The notes below the pieces were generated by a model, which was given only the letters and a program-made list of their open reading frames with translations, had not been told where the DNA came from and made no database searches. A DNA stretch of 35,422 nucleotides from Gemmatimonadaceae bacterium (lineage in GTDB: Bacteria > Gemmatimonadota > Gemmatimonadetes > Gemmatimonadales > Gemmatimonadaceae): the NCBI GenBank assembly GCA_025362035.1, contig JANYIN010000176.1:1-35422 (forward strand), in the 5' to 3' direction. Shown here piece after piece: positions 17,301-23,840 of the stretch (the first letter of the stretch is position 1; each line of letters opens with the position of its first letter). A program made the position numbers and the translations under genes.

Positions 17301-17531
17301 CGTCTGCCCCTGGACCCGAGCCGACGAAACGATGAAGCTGTACCGCCCGTCGGCATCGGTGATTCCCCCGAGATCGAGTTGCTCGATGCGGACGCTCGCG
17401 CCGCGAACCGGCATGGATGCCGCAAAGACGTGTCCCATGACGGTCACGGCAGTCTGGGCCGATCCCGCGGCTGGCAGCGCCACCAGGAGAAAAAGGCAGA
17501 ACGCAGTGAATCCGCCAGTGCGACGCATCAT
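14361..17531 (-). CDS. SusC/RagA-type TonB-dependent outer membrane receptor
   Basis: Outer membrane beta-barrel transporter of 1056 residues, energised through TonB, usually for glycans, peptides or metal complexes. A signal peptide (FCLFLLVALPAAGSAQ, cleaved before Gln) is followed by a carboxypeptidase-regulatory-like beta domain (about 30-115; VTVMGHVFAASMPVRGASVRI), a Pro-rich linker, and the plug domain (about 165-290) with the SusC-type phrases RLAGVEVVTTSTPGGSS, LLVVNGVVMDN, ISDINPDDIATVDVLRGPAA and GGQAANGVLIITTK. The remainder is barrel, ending in FQVTLTP with the aromatic/hydrophobic alternation of a last strand. The start is one of two adjacent ATGs. It lies 105 nt downstream of the RCC1-repeat lipoprotein gene; no SusD gene is present on either side. 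The substrate cannot be told from sequence. Confidence 0.93.
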   Translation of the reverse strand: MMRRTGGFTAFCLFLLVALPAAGSAQTAVTVMGHVFAASMPVRGASVRIEQLDLGGITDADGRYSFIVSSARVQGQTVTLSVKYLRYRPQAVPIVLVGGALVQDFDLSPGGAVPRTDLPGQGARPTEPTAAPDRIARPAPVGPAINPGLPSQSRVTRLSVPAAVDSSALMDLAGPVDLTAALAGRLAGVEVVTTSTPGGSSSMLVRGAHSLFGLTQPLLVVNGVVMDNSNVTNAVQSVGLGGFDYGTGISDINPDDIATVDVLRGPAAAMRYGGQAANGVLIITTKNARGLNGFDAAGNVEYSHESLYRLPTYQNLYGQGLGGKFAFFDGKGGGVNDATDQSWGPALDGSLVLQASYQSAGRAEVRLWTAQPDNVKDYFTRGTTLSVNGSVQGGTDNGHFRASIGSRNFSGVTPQSSITRRSALFTGNTQATTRLSVAGDLMIFSDRGENRPGTGFDQSNPVSGFAHMGRQVNVDTLAVHRRDSQGRQISWNYSGQNNPSFAAFENSNHDDRTRYAAGASLTYALSPSLSATARAGTDHSSDTRNFSVAAGWMGGYPYYLGRGDFSTGGFQSDDITWSRTNVELLLREAPSSTGAVSYVFTGGLALRSDDLNTSVQGSDKLGSGATVAPMTWAGSSNTKSLFGGVEAQLHDYASLIVSARTESSTLLSQASNTTVYPAALGAFDFARASSDGMLSGAIESFVVRAGWYRSGNDASSAFAQRLGVSAATSATALVQASAPEVTSGWEIGSDIRGRRVGLEVSLYDERSENLIIPDGVGFVRTGTLSNKGVEGAVTVIPLRDGSDREWSVRATVAKNTNVVESLSGGASALALGSSFGGLSVQARTGSSLGTLVGVGFLRDPTGQLLLRDGHPLPDSATGPRVLGEASPSWIGGVSSSLRIGVVELSVLFDAHQGGKVFSASNRAGAYSGVLDETSFRPDTGLLIAGVDAATGKSNAVHVTTEDYYHSLGAITERWIYDASFVKLREARVSIMLPLHIVNALSAQSIRWSLIGRNLALWSSAPNIDPETVLSTATFRGAEMGQLPTTKSLGFQVTLTP

Positions 17532-17635
17532 CAGCTGTCTTGACCTCGGGTCGAAAAACGGTTTCTACTCGCGATGCCGCGCCGAATGAGCGGCGTCGCA
17601 CCAGCACCGAAGTGCTGAGACTCATACCAAGACAG

Positions 17636-19720
17636 TTACGGATTGACGCCCGTCACGATGAATCGAGGCGTGGTGCGCAGCACCGCCGTGCTGTCCGCCA
17701 ACTCTCCCACGGAGTTGTCTCCCCAGCATGCGATGGATCCATCCGAAATGGAAGCGCAGGTGTGATTGAACCCCGCGGTGATGCCCTTGAATTTGAGCGA
17801 CGTCACCACCGGTACGGGGTTCTGACGATCCACCTGCGTGCTGTCGCCCAGCTGGCCGACGTTGTTCAAGCCCCAGCAGTACGCTGAGCCGTCTGCTGTG
17901 AGCGCACAGGCGTGAACGCCCCCAACTGCCAGCACCGTGAAGTTCTGAGTGGTGGCGTACACACGCGGCGTGGTCACGGAAGTCGAGCCGGCCACCAGCA
18001 GGTTGCCCCAGCAATAGACCTTCCCGGTCGTGGCAAGCCCGCAGGTCCAACTGGTCCCAGCACCGATCGATTGGAAGGTGATGCCTCCCGCTACCGCCGT
18101 GGGAGACAATCGGTTGACGGTAGTACCGTCGCCGATCTGTCCAGTGTTGTTCAGCCCCCAGCAGAACGCCGACCCGTCCACGACGAGCGCGCACGAGTGG
18201 AATGATCCGCTGACGATGCTCGTGAATTGGAACCCGCCGTACACCGGTGCAGGGACGAAACGGATCGCCGTCAACCGATCACCGAGTTGGCCGAATTGAT
18301 CGTCGCCCCAGCACTGTGCCGTCTGATCGGTCGCGAGCGCGCAGTTGTGCTGGAAGCCCGGCGCCACCGTGGTCCAACCCGTCGTTCCGGGAAGTCGCGT
18401 GGGCACCAACTCTGTGGCGACCTTGCCACTCGTGTCCACCAGCGCGTTGAGTCCCCAGCAGTAGATGTCCTTCGTGTCCGAGACTCCACAGAAGTGGCTC
18501 GTCGTGGATGGACTGCCAGTGAGCGACACGAACGTTACGGCACTCCTCGTGGGCGTTGGCGACGAACGGTTCACTTTGCCGCTGTCACCGACGTTTGGCT
18601 GGCCACCCCAACAGCTCGCTGTTCCCGACGAGATGATGGCACAGGTCGCGCCGCCCGCCAGGGCGATTGCTTTCGGCATCAGGTGAATCGGCGAGCCGGT
18701 CCCCGTGGCGGTCAGTGTCAGCGTGGCCTTTTCAGCCGTAACAACCAGAGTCTCTGCGCCCGGCGTGTCCCCGAGGGTCCAAACGCCTGGGGACGCGATT
18801 CCATCCGCGCCCGTGGACACCGTGGTGGTGGCGACTCGACCACCGCCAGTTGGCACGAACGTAACTGGCACGCCCGGACGCGGCTTGCCAGTCGTGTCAA
18901 TGACCTTGACCGACGGGTTTACGGGAAGTGCGGCGAGGATCTGTCCGGTCTGACCATCGCCCGCCACCGCGACGAGCGCGGCGATCGTTCGGATCGAAAA
19001 GGTGGCCGTATTGGGCTTGACAAATGAATATGGAACACTGTCCTGACCCACGACCGTCGCGCTCACGGTGTTGACACCGAGGACGCTTCCCAGCGTCCAC
19101 CGTGCGGCGGCGATGCCGAGCTGATTTGTGGTGGCGAAGATGGGGGACACACTGCCGCCTCCACTAGTGACGACGAACTTGACGAGCGAGGCGAAGGGTA
19201 CGGGCTTCCCGTTTCGGTCGGAGACCAACACCCGTATCGAGTCGGGGGTGGCGCCGGGGGAAACGGCCGCGGGCGGAGTGAAGGACGAGGTGGCGATCGA
19301 CGCAGGGCCTTGCCATGCGACCCTGACACCAATGCCCTGCGAGGTGACGTTCAACGAAGACGCAAAAATGAACGTCGTGCCCGTATCAACCGCGGTGACG
19401 ACGCCATTGGCGTCGATCGTCACCACGTTTTCATTCAGGGAGCGCCAGGCGATCGGAACCGTGATGATCGCCCCGCTGGTACTGACGACGGTTGTCGTCA
19501 GCGGGGTGTGCCAACCGCGCTCGATCTGGAATGCGCCGCCGTTGATTGCTATGCTCTGCGGGATATTGGGATTCACGACCGCGGGAGGCGTGCTACTGCC
19601 GCAGCCCATCGACCCGACGAGCACGAGTACGGAGAGACCCAGGAAGCGAATTCTTTCCGGAGTATGTTGCGCCAGAAGGCGCTGGACACCGAACCGGCCG
19701 AACGACATGAAGGACGTCAC
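17636..19720 (-). CDS. Ig-like/RCC1 seven-blade surface lipoprotein
   Basis: Of 694 residues from a GTG at 19720; an ATG four codons later is equally good. The hydrophobic leader FLGLSVLVLVGSMG|C suggests a lipoprotein with Cys40, although Met at -2 is unusual. Residues about 47-130 form a BIG2-like domain, and two Big-1/invasin-like domains follow (about 135-240 and 245-340; phrases GVNTVSATVVGQDS and GRVATTTVSTGADG). The C-terminal half (about 345-694) is an RCC1-type beta-propeller with exactly seven units, each carrying C-x9-CWG (for example CALVVDGSAFCWG and CALTADGSAYCWG). The seven Cys pairs could be seven intra-blade disulfides in the periplasm or outside the cell. The gene is first in a two-gene unit with the SusC-type receptor, so it may be its partner lipoprotein. 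Fold is clear; ligand and role are unknown. Confidence 0.9.
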   Translation of the reverse strand: MTSFMSFGRFGVQRLLAQHTPERIRFLGLSVLVLVGSMGCGSSTPPAVVNPNIPQSIAINGGAFQIERGWHTPLTTTVVSTSGAIITVPIAWRSLNENVVTIDANGVVTAVDTGTTFIFASSLNVTSQGIGVRVAWQGPASIATSSFTPPAAVSPGATPDSIRVLVSDRNGKPVPFASLVKFVVTSGGGSVSPIFATTNQLGIAAARWTLGSVLGVNTVSATVVGQDSVPYSFVKPNTATFSIRTIAALVAVAGDGQTGQILAALPVNPSVKVIDTTGKPRPGVPVTFVPTGGGRVATTTVSTGADGIASPGVWTLGDTPGAETLVVTAEKATLTLTATGTGSPIHLMPKAIALAGGATCAIISSGTASCWGGQPNVGDSGKVNRSSPTPTRSAVTFVSLTGSPSTTSHFCGVSDTKDIYCWGLNALVDTSGKVATELVPTRLPGTTGWTTVAPGFQHNCALATDQTAQCWGDDQFGQLGDRLTAIRFVPAPVYGGFQFTSIVSGSFHSCALVVDGSAFCWGLNNTGQIGDGTTVNRLSPTAVAGGITFQSIGAGTSWTCGLATTGKVYCWGNLLVAGSTSVTTPRVYATTQNFTVLAVGGVHACALTADGSAYCWGLNNVGQLGDSTQVDRQNPVPVVTSLKFKGITAGFNHTCASISDGSIACWGDNSVGELADSTAVLRTTPRFIVTGVNP

Positions 19721-19797
19721 GCGACTGAGAAAAGGAGGGCGGGCACAAGCGAAGCTGCGCCAGTCTGAATGCGAAGTGGTTGCGACGGATCGCGAAC

Positions 19798-19825
19798 ATC
19801 ATACCGGGGTACGGCAGGAGAACAA
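19798..19825 (-). promoter_or_regulatory. Candidate promoter of the RCC1-SusC unit
   Basis: On the minus strand TTGTTC, 16-nt spacer, TATGAT (five of six to the -10 consensus). The -10 ends 78 nt before the start codon at 19720. Spacing is slightly short and the -35 box matches poorly beyond TTG. Confidence 0.33.
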
Positions 19826-20024
19826 CCCACTCTGCGGGCGTGGTTCATAACCCGCCGTATAGGGTGTGATGTGCCCATTCATCGGGGCGATTCGTCAAGA
19901 TGCTGCTACACCCCAGACGCCGACTCGGTCCGAGCGGTCACGGCGTGCCCGCGGTCGTCGTTCTTTCCAGTTTGACATGTACGGAATTTGCCCCGTTAGG
20001 TTTTGTAGTGCATACTCATCATTC

Positions 20025-20061
20025 TGTTGCGGCGGTGCAGCACGTGTGTTGCGGTGGTGCA
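20025..20061. promoter_or_regulatory. Phased 15-bp direct repeats upstream of the EPS operon
   Basis: TGTTGCGGCGGTGCA (20025-20039) and TGTTGCGGTGGTGCA (20047-20061) differ at one base and begin exactly 22 bp apart, about two helical turns, so both copies face the same side of the DNA. A CACGTG palindrome sits between them. They lie 45 bp upstream of a TAAAAT hexamer and about 190 bp before the first EPS gene. This arrangement is typical of a site for an activator binding as a tandem dimer. No known regulator site is recognised. Confidence 0.55.
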
Positions 20062-20105
20062 TTTTTTGGGCGCACCGGCCGATACATTAAATGGCTACGC
20101 GTTTG

Positions 20106-20133
20106 TAAAATATTCTCTTGGCGACAAGATCGC
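20106..20133 (+). promoter_or_regulatory. Candidate EPS operon promoter elements
   Basis: TAAAAT (20106-20111) is five of six to a -10 box, in the most AT-rich part of this region, but has no acceptable -35, which fits activator dependence. Overlapping it downstream, TGGCGACAAGATCGC (20119-20133) has GG and GC at the exact -24/-12 distance of a sigma-54 promoter, yet differs from TGGCAC-N5-TTGC at several positions. Which, if either, is used cannot be decided here. Confidence 0.3.
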
Positions 20134-20187
20134 CCCACTGCGCTCTTTAAGGTAGTACAGGTGGTTCCGTCGGTATCGTCCGTGCTT

Positions 20188-20209
20188 CAGAAGCCATTGC
20201 GGGCTTCTG
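20188..20209 (+). other. Leader hairpin before the EPS operon
   Basis: CAGAAGCC (20188-20195) and GGCTTCTG (20202-20209) form a perfect 8-bp stem with loop ATTGCG, about 43 nt before the first EPS start codon. No U-tract follows. It may be an mRNA-stabilising or attenuating leader element. Confidence 0.35.
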
Positions 20210-20251
20210 GTTCGCCGGGTTAGTCAGCTCAATTGCAATGAGAATCGCAAC

Positions 20252-21022
20252 ATGATGTCTAGCATGGATTGGCGCAGGGCCATTGGCGTGGCGTCGCTTG
20301 GGGCACTCGGTCTCGTTCGGTCAGCGTCCGCCCAGTCCTCGCCGCCAGTCGATCCGACTGTGGAGGGCGAGACGCGAGCGCAGCTCGAGGTACAGGCGAA
20401 GCATGCGGAGGAACAGCATCGGACGTCGGAAGCGTGGATCCTGAGAAGCCGCTTGCAGAAGGGAGATTTCCAGGATGGCGACCGAATCATCGTAAGGCTC
20501 CTGGGCACGGCTGGGATGGTCAACACACTCCCGCCGAACGACACGATTACTCTGCGGGCCGGCAAGATGCTTCCACTCCCGCAAATGGCTGAAGTGCCGC
20601 TCGACGGGGTCCTTCGGTCCGAACTGACTGCCAGGTTGCAGAGTCATATCGCCAAGTACCTCCGGGATTCGAGTGTGCTTGCGACGCCGCTCGTACGGAT
20701 GGCCGTGCTGGGGCAGGTCAAGACTCCCGGCTATTATTGGACGCAGGCCGACGTGCTGCTCAGCGAAGTCGTGATGAAGGCCGGGGGCCCATTGGCGACG
20801 GCGGACGTGGGGAACATGGTCATCCGCCGTGATGGAAAGGTCATCTGGAACGCCGTGGACACGCGCACCGCGTTGAGTGACGGCTTGACACTCGATCGCT
20901 TGCACTTGCGAGCGGGAGATGAGTTGTACGTGGACGACCTCAAGGGCTCGATTCCGTGGCAGACGATCTTTCAGGTCGTGGGCCCGATTCTCAGCATGGT
21001 AATCCTTCTGCGACGGATATGA
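20252..21022 (+). CDS. Polysaccharide export protein (Wza-like, SLBB domain)
   Basis: Probable outer-membrane/periplasmic exit component of the EPS machine, 256 residues. A signal peptide (AIGVASLGALGLVRSASA|Q) has no lipobox Cys, unlike Wza. Residues about 65-150 form a polysaccharide-export-type domain (GDRIIVRLLG, LPLPQMAEVPLDG, LTARLQSHIAKYLRD), followed by an SLBB-like domain (MAVLGQVKTPGYYWTQADVLLSEVVMKAGG region, about 150-205) and DGLTLDRLHLRAGDELYVDD. The last 21 residues (WQTIFQVVGPILSMVILLRRI) form a C-terminal hydrophobic helix, in the position of the helix that builds the Wza alpha-barrel. It is the first gene of the EPS operon, 93 nt before the next frame opens. The ATG at 20252 lacks a clear Shine-Dalgarno sequence; 20264 is an alternative start. 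Confidence 0.88.
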   Translation: MMSSMDWRRAIGVASLGALGLVRSASAQSSPPVDPTVEGETRAQLEVQAKHAEEQHRTSEAWILRSRLQKGDFQDGDRIIVRLLGTAGMVNTLPPNDTITLRAGKMLPLPQMAEVPLDGVLRSELTARLQSHIAKYLRDSSVLATPLVRMAVLGQVKTPGYYWTQADVLLSEVVMKAGGPLATADVGNMVIRRDGKVIWNAVDTRTALSDGLTLDRLHLRAGDELYVDDLKGSIPWQTIFQVVGPILSMVILLRRI

Positions 21023-21151
21023 ACGGCAGGCCGTATCATGTCCGCTGATTCCTCAACGGCCAGAGCCGTGCAGTTCGCGCCCTCTGCATCAATCGTGTAG
21101 CCTGGCAAATCCTACGTGGGGTCGTCCGATATGTCTCAAGAAGGAACCTCG

Positions 21152-23509
21152 ATGCAGTTGGTTACACCGTCACCGGTGATTGCCGCGACCCCTCCAGAGG
21201 GTTGGGGGAATGGTCCGACGATCGCCCCGCCCGCATCGTCGTTCGAGCGACCGGTCGCGGCAATTCGACGGTACAAGTGGCTGTTCATTGGAATTGTCCT
21301 GCTCGCGTCGGCGGGTGGAGCCCTGGCGACAAAATTCGTAAAGCCGGAATACGAGGTCGAAGCGTCGTTGTGGATCGCGTCGCAGACGCCCCAGGACGCC
21401 GGCGGCCCAATTCGTACCCGCGAACTGCTGAACCCGACGGCATGGGTCGATCTGCTCCGCAGCTACAGGATCGTCGATGCGGTCGTGCGGCAGCTCGCGC
21501 TGTACGTGCAGGCGGCCAGAGAGAGCGACACGATTTACCTGCACGGACTTTCGGTTGGCGATCGCTTCCTGCCTGGCGATTATGGGCTGAAGGTTGACAA
21601 GAAGACGCACCGGTGGCGCCTGACCATGGCGGATTCGCCGGTGGCGGACAGCGGTGCCGCCGGCGACTCCATCGGGCGTCCGATGGGTTTGCAGTGGGCG
21701 CCGGACGCGAAGACGATCGCAAGCATTGGCGATCACGAGGTCAAGTTCACGATCGCGACCCCGCGGGAGACATCCCTCGACCTGAACAAGCGGCTCACGG
21801 CAGTGCTGCCGGGGAAGAGCAATTTCCTGGGCCTGTCATTGACCGGGACTGACCCGAAGCTCGCCGCGCGCACCTTGAACGCGCTGAGCAACGAATATGT
21901 CAAGGTCGCAGGCGAGTTGAAGAGCAAGAACGTCTCGGAGTTCGCCAAGATTCTCGAGGGACAGTTGCAGCTCGGAGAGGCGCAGCTCAAGGACGCGGAA
22001 ACGGCGTTGGAGAATTTCCGCGTCCATACCATCACGTTGCCGGCCGAGGGCGGCCCGGTGGCCGTAGGGCTGGAGGACACGCGCGCTCCCGTCATGAAGG
22101 CGTATTTCGACAAGAAGATCGAGTACGACAACATCAAGAGCGACCGGGAGAGGCTGGAACATGCGATCGCCGGAGCGACGGATGGATCCATGCCGTTGGA
22201 AGCGATGCTGTTCGTCCCGAGCGTTGCGCAGTCGGTGGCGGGCGAACCGCTCAGACAGTCGTTCGGTCAACTCATCAAACTGCAGGCCGATATCAATACC
22301 CAGCGGCAGGTGTTCAAGGACGAATACGGACCGCTGAAAGACCTGATCGGACAGGCCGAGACGCTCAGAAAGAAGACCATTCCGATGCAGGCGAGGGAAG
22401 TCCTCACGAATCTCAAGGATCGCGAGGCAGACTACGACAAGCGCATCGGTACGGCGTCGCAGGATCTACAGTCGATCCCGGTGCGCACCATTGAGGAAAT
22501 GCGCCTTCGGCGCTCTGTGACCGTAGACGATGGATTGTACCAGAATCTGAAGGCGCGCTACGCCGAGGCGAAGTTGGCGGAAGCGGGCGCCACGCCGGAC
22601 GTGAACATCATGGACTCGGCCGTCACACCGCAGAAGCCCAGCAAGAACACGGCGCCGCGCATTCTGGCCGTAGCGATCCTCGGTGGATTTGCGCTGGCCA
22701 TCGGTGTGGCGATCCTCCTTGACAGCATCGATGGCCGCATCCGCTACCCGGAACAGGCGTCCAAGGACCTCGGGCTGTCCATTACAGCCACCGTACCCGA
22801 GCTCCCAAAGGGGGGACAGCAGACTCCGGAGCAGATTTCGCAACTCGTTGAATCCTTTCGAACTATGCGCATGAACGTGATGAATGCTGGGGGAACGGGC
22901 ATCGCGATGGCGGTGTCGAGTCCTTCGCCCGGAGATGGCAAGTCGTTCATCTCGGCGAACCTGGCAATGTCGTTTGCCGATGCGGGGTTCCGGACGGTAC
23001 TGGTGGACGGCGACACACGCCGCGGTGCACTGCATGAGATGTTCGGCTTGCCTCGGTCTGCTGGTCTGACCGATTTCCTGTCCGGTGAGGCCGATCAGAA
23101 GGCGATCATCCACGCCACCGGGCATGACAACTTGTTCCTGTTGCCTACCGGCAACCTTCGGCAGCGAAGTCCGGAGCTTCTCACGTCGCCAGCCCTGGGA
23201 CGCCTCGTCACCGATCTCCGCTCGAGGTACGACGTCTTGATATTCGACACACCGCCGTTGGCGGCGGGGATCGACGGCTATGCGATCGCCGCGGCGACGG
23301 GAAGCTTGCTGGTGGTGCTCCGAATTGGTCAAACAGAAAAGCGCATGGCAGCGGCCAAGCTCCTCCTCGTCGATCGGCTCCCGATCAACGTCATCGGGAG
23401 TGTCCTGAACGCGGTGCCGTCGAATGGCGAATACGAGTACTATGGTTATGTAAGTGGCTATGGCACCGAGGGTTTGGAGCAGGGAAGACAGGTGGCGCAG
23501 ATTTCGTAG
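21152..23509 (+). CDS. Polysaccharide co-polymerase / BY-type tyrosine autokinase (Wzc-like)
   Basis: Inner membrane protein controlling EPS chain length and assembly, 785 residues. The ATG at 21152 is chosen because AAGGA (21141-21145) lies six bases before it; an upstream in-frame ATG at 21131 and GTG at 21116 lack such a site. Order: TM1 (LFIGIVLLASAGGALATKF), a Wzz-type periplasmic domain with long coiled coils, TM2 (RILAVAILGGFALAIGVAILL), then the cytosolic BY-kinase. The kinase has Walker A SPSPGDGKS (Lys597), Walker A' VLVDGDTRRG and Walker B VLIFDTPP. A tyrosine-rich cluster near the C-terminus (GEYEYYGYVSGYG) is the usual autophosphorylation target. The activator and kinase are fused in one chain, as in Proteobacterial Wzc. 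No cognate low-molecular-weight phosphatase gene is in the window. Function is secure. Confidence 0.96.
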   Translation: MQLVTPSPVIAATPPEGWGNGPTIAPPASSFERPVAAIRRYKWLFIGIVLLASAGGALATKFVKPEYEVEASLWIASQTPQDAGGPIRTRELLNPTAWVDLLRSYRIVDAVVRQLALYVQAARESDTIYLHGLSVGDRFLPGDYGLKVDKKTHRWRLTMADSPVADSGAAGDSIGRPMGLQWAPDAKTIASIGDHEVKFTIATPRETSLDLNKRLTAVLPGKSNFLGLSLTGTDPKLAARTLNALSNEYVKVAGELKSKNVSEFAKILEGQLQLGEAQLKDAETALENFRVHTITLPAEGGPVAVGLEDTRAPVMKAYFDKKIEYDNIKSDRERLEHAIAGATDGSMPLEAMLFVPSVAQSVAGEPLRQSFGQLIKLQADINTQRQVFKDEYGPLKDLIGQAETLRKKTIPMQAREVLTNLKDREADYDKRIGTASQDLQSIPVRTIEEMRLRRSVTVDDGLYQNLKARYAEAKLAEAGATPDVNIMDSAVTPQKPSKNTAPRILAVAILGGFALAIGVAILLDSIDGRIRYPEQASKDLGLSITATVPELPKGGQQTPEQISQLVESFRTMRMNVMNAGGTGIAMAVSSPSPGDGKSFISANLAMSFADAGFRTVLVDGDTRRGALHEMFGLPRSAGLTDFLSGEADQKAIIHATGHDNLFLLPTGNLRQRSPELLTSPALGRLVTDLRSRYDVLIFDTPPLAAGIDGYAIAAATGSLLVVLRIGQTEKRMAAAKLLLVDRLPINVIGSVLNAVPSNGEYEYYGYVSGYGTEGLEQGRQVAQIS

Positions 23510-23544
23510 CAACCCGCGCGCGTTCTGCGTGGGCGGGTAGCCTG

Positions 23545-23580
23545 AGCGCGGCGGGGTCACGAATCCGCCGCGCTTTGCAT
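23545..23580 (+). terminator. Hairpin after the BY-kinase gene
   Basis: AGCGCGGCGG (23545-23554) pairs perfectly with CCGCCGCGCT (23565-23574) over a 10-nt loop, then TTGCAT. It lies 35 nt after the stop codon. The U-tract is weak, so partial termination inside the EPS operon is the likely effect. Confidence 0.55.
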
Positions 23581-23593
23581 TCTCAGGCTCGGT

Positions 23594-23625
23594 TGGCACG
23601 AAACCTTCATTGTTGCGGCGGCGCG
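23594..23625 (+). promoter_or_regulatory. Third TGTTGCGG repeat and a -24-like box before the glycosyltransferase
   Basis: TGTTGCGGCGGCGCG (23611-23625) matches the EPS-upstream repeat at 13 of 15 positions. Just before it, TGGCACG (23594-23600) is a perfect sigma-54 -24 box, but the -12 position reads CTTCA instead of TTGCA. The remaining bases to 23782 show no further element that I can support. Together they suggest a second control point inside the EPS cluster. Confidence 0.33.
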
Positions 23626-23782
23626 GAGTTTGTGTGGGATTCGAGCAACACCCGCGCAGCGGCGGCGTGATGGCGGTTCTGCAACCATATTCCTAAGTCA
23701 TTTCAGATCAACACTTTGCTGCGCATGCCGAGACTCGGAAATCTGAGCACGCGGACTGCACAGATGCTTGTCGAATGCCGGG

Positions 23783-23800
23783 GCGGGATGACTATCCCGC
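23783..23800 (+). other. Hairpin in the leader of the phosphoglycosyl transferase gene
   Basis: GCGGGAT-GACT-ATCCCGC, perfect 7-bp stem with a tetraloop, ending 40 nt before the start codon at 23841. No U-tract follows, so an mRNA stability or translation role is more likely than termination. Confidence 0.35.
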
Positions 23801-23840
23801 TGCCGAGACGGACAAACAGTTCTATTGAGGACGTTACGAC

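Noticed and set aside
19128..19850. 240-codon frame on the plus strand opposite the RCC1 lipoprotein gene.
   Set aside because: Antisense shadow with no domain; the minus-strand gene has seven regular repeats and a leader.
19972..20000. TTGACA (19972-19977) as the -35 of an EPS promoter.
   Set aside because: An exact -35 hexamer, but no acceptable -10 lies 16-18 nt downstream, and it is about 275 nt from the first gene.
20038..20052. CAGCACGTGTGTTGC as a sigma-54 promoter for the EPS operon.
   Set aside because: It matches TGGCAC-N5-TTGC at most positions but lacks the essential GG at -24, and it falls across the direct repeats.
22466..23599. 377-codon minus-strand frame opposite the BY-kinase gene.
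   Set aside because: Antisense shadow; the plus-strand gene has full Walker motifs and membrane helices.
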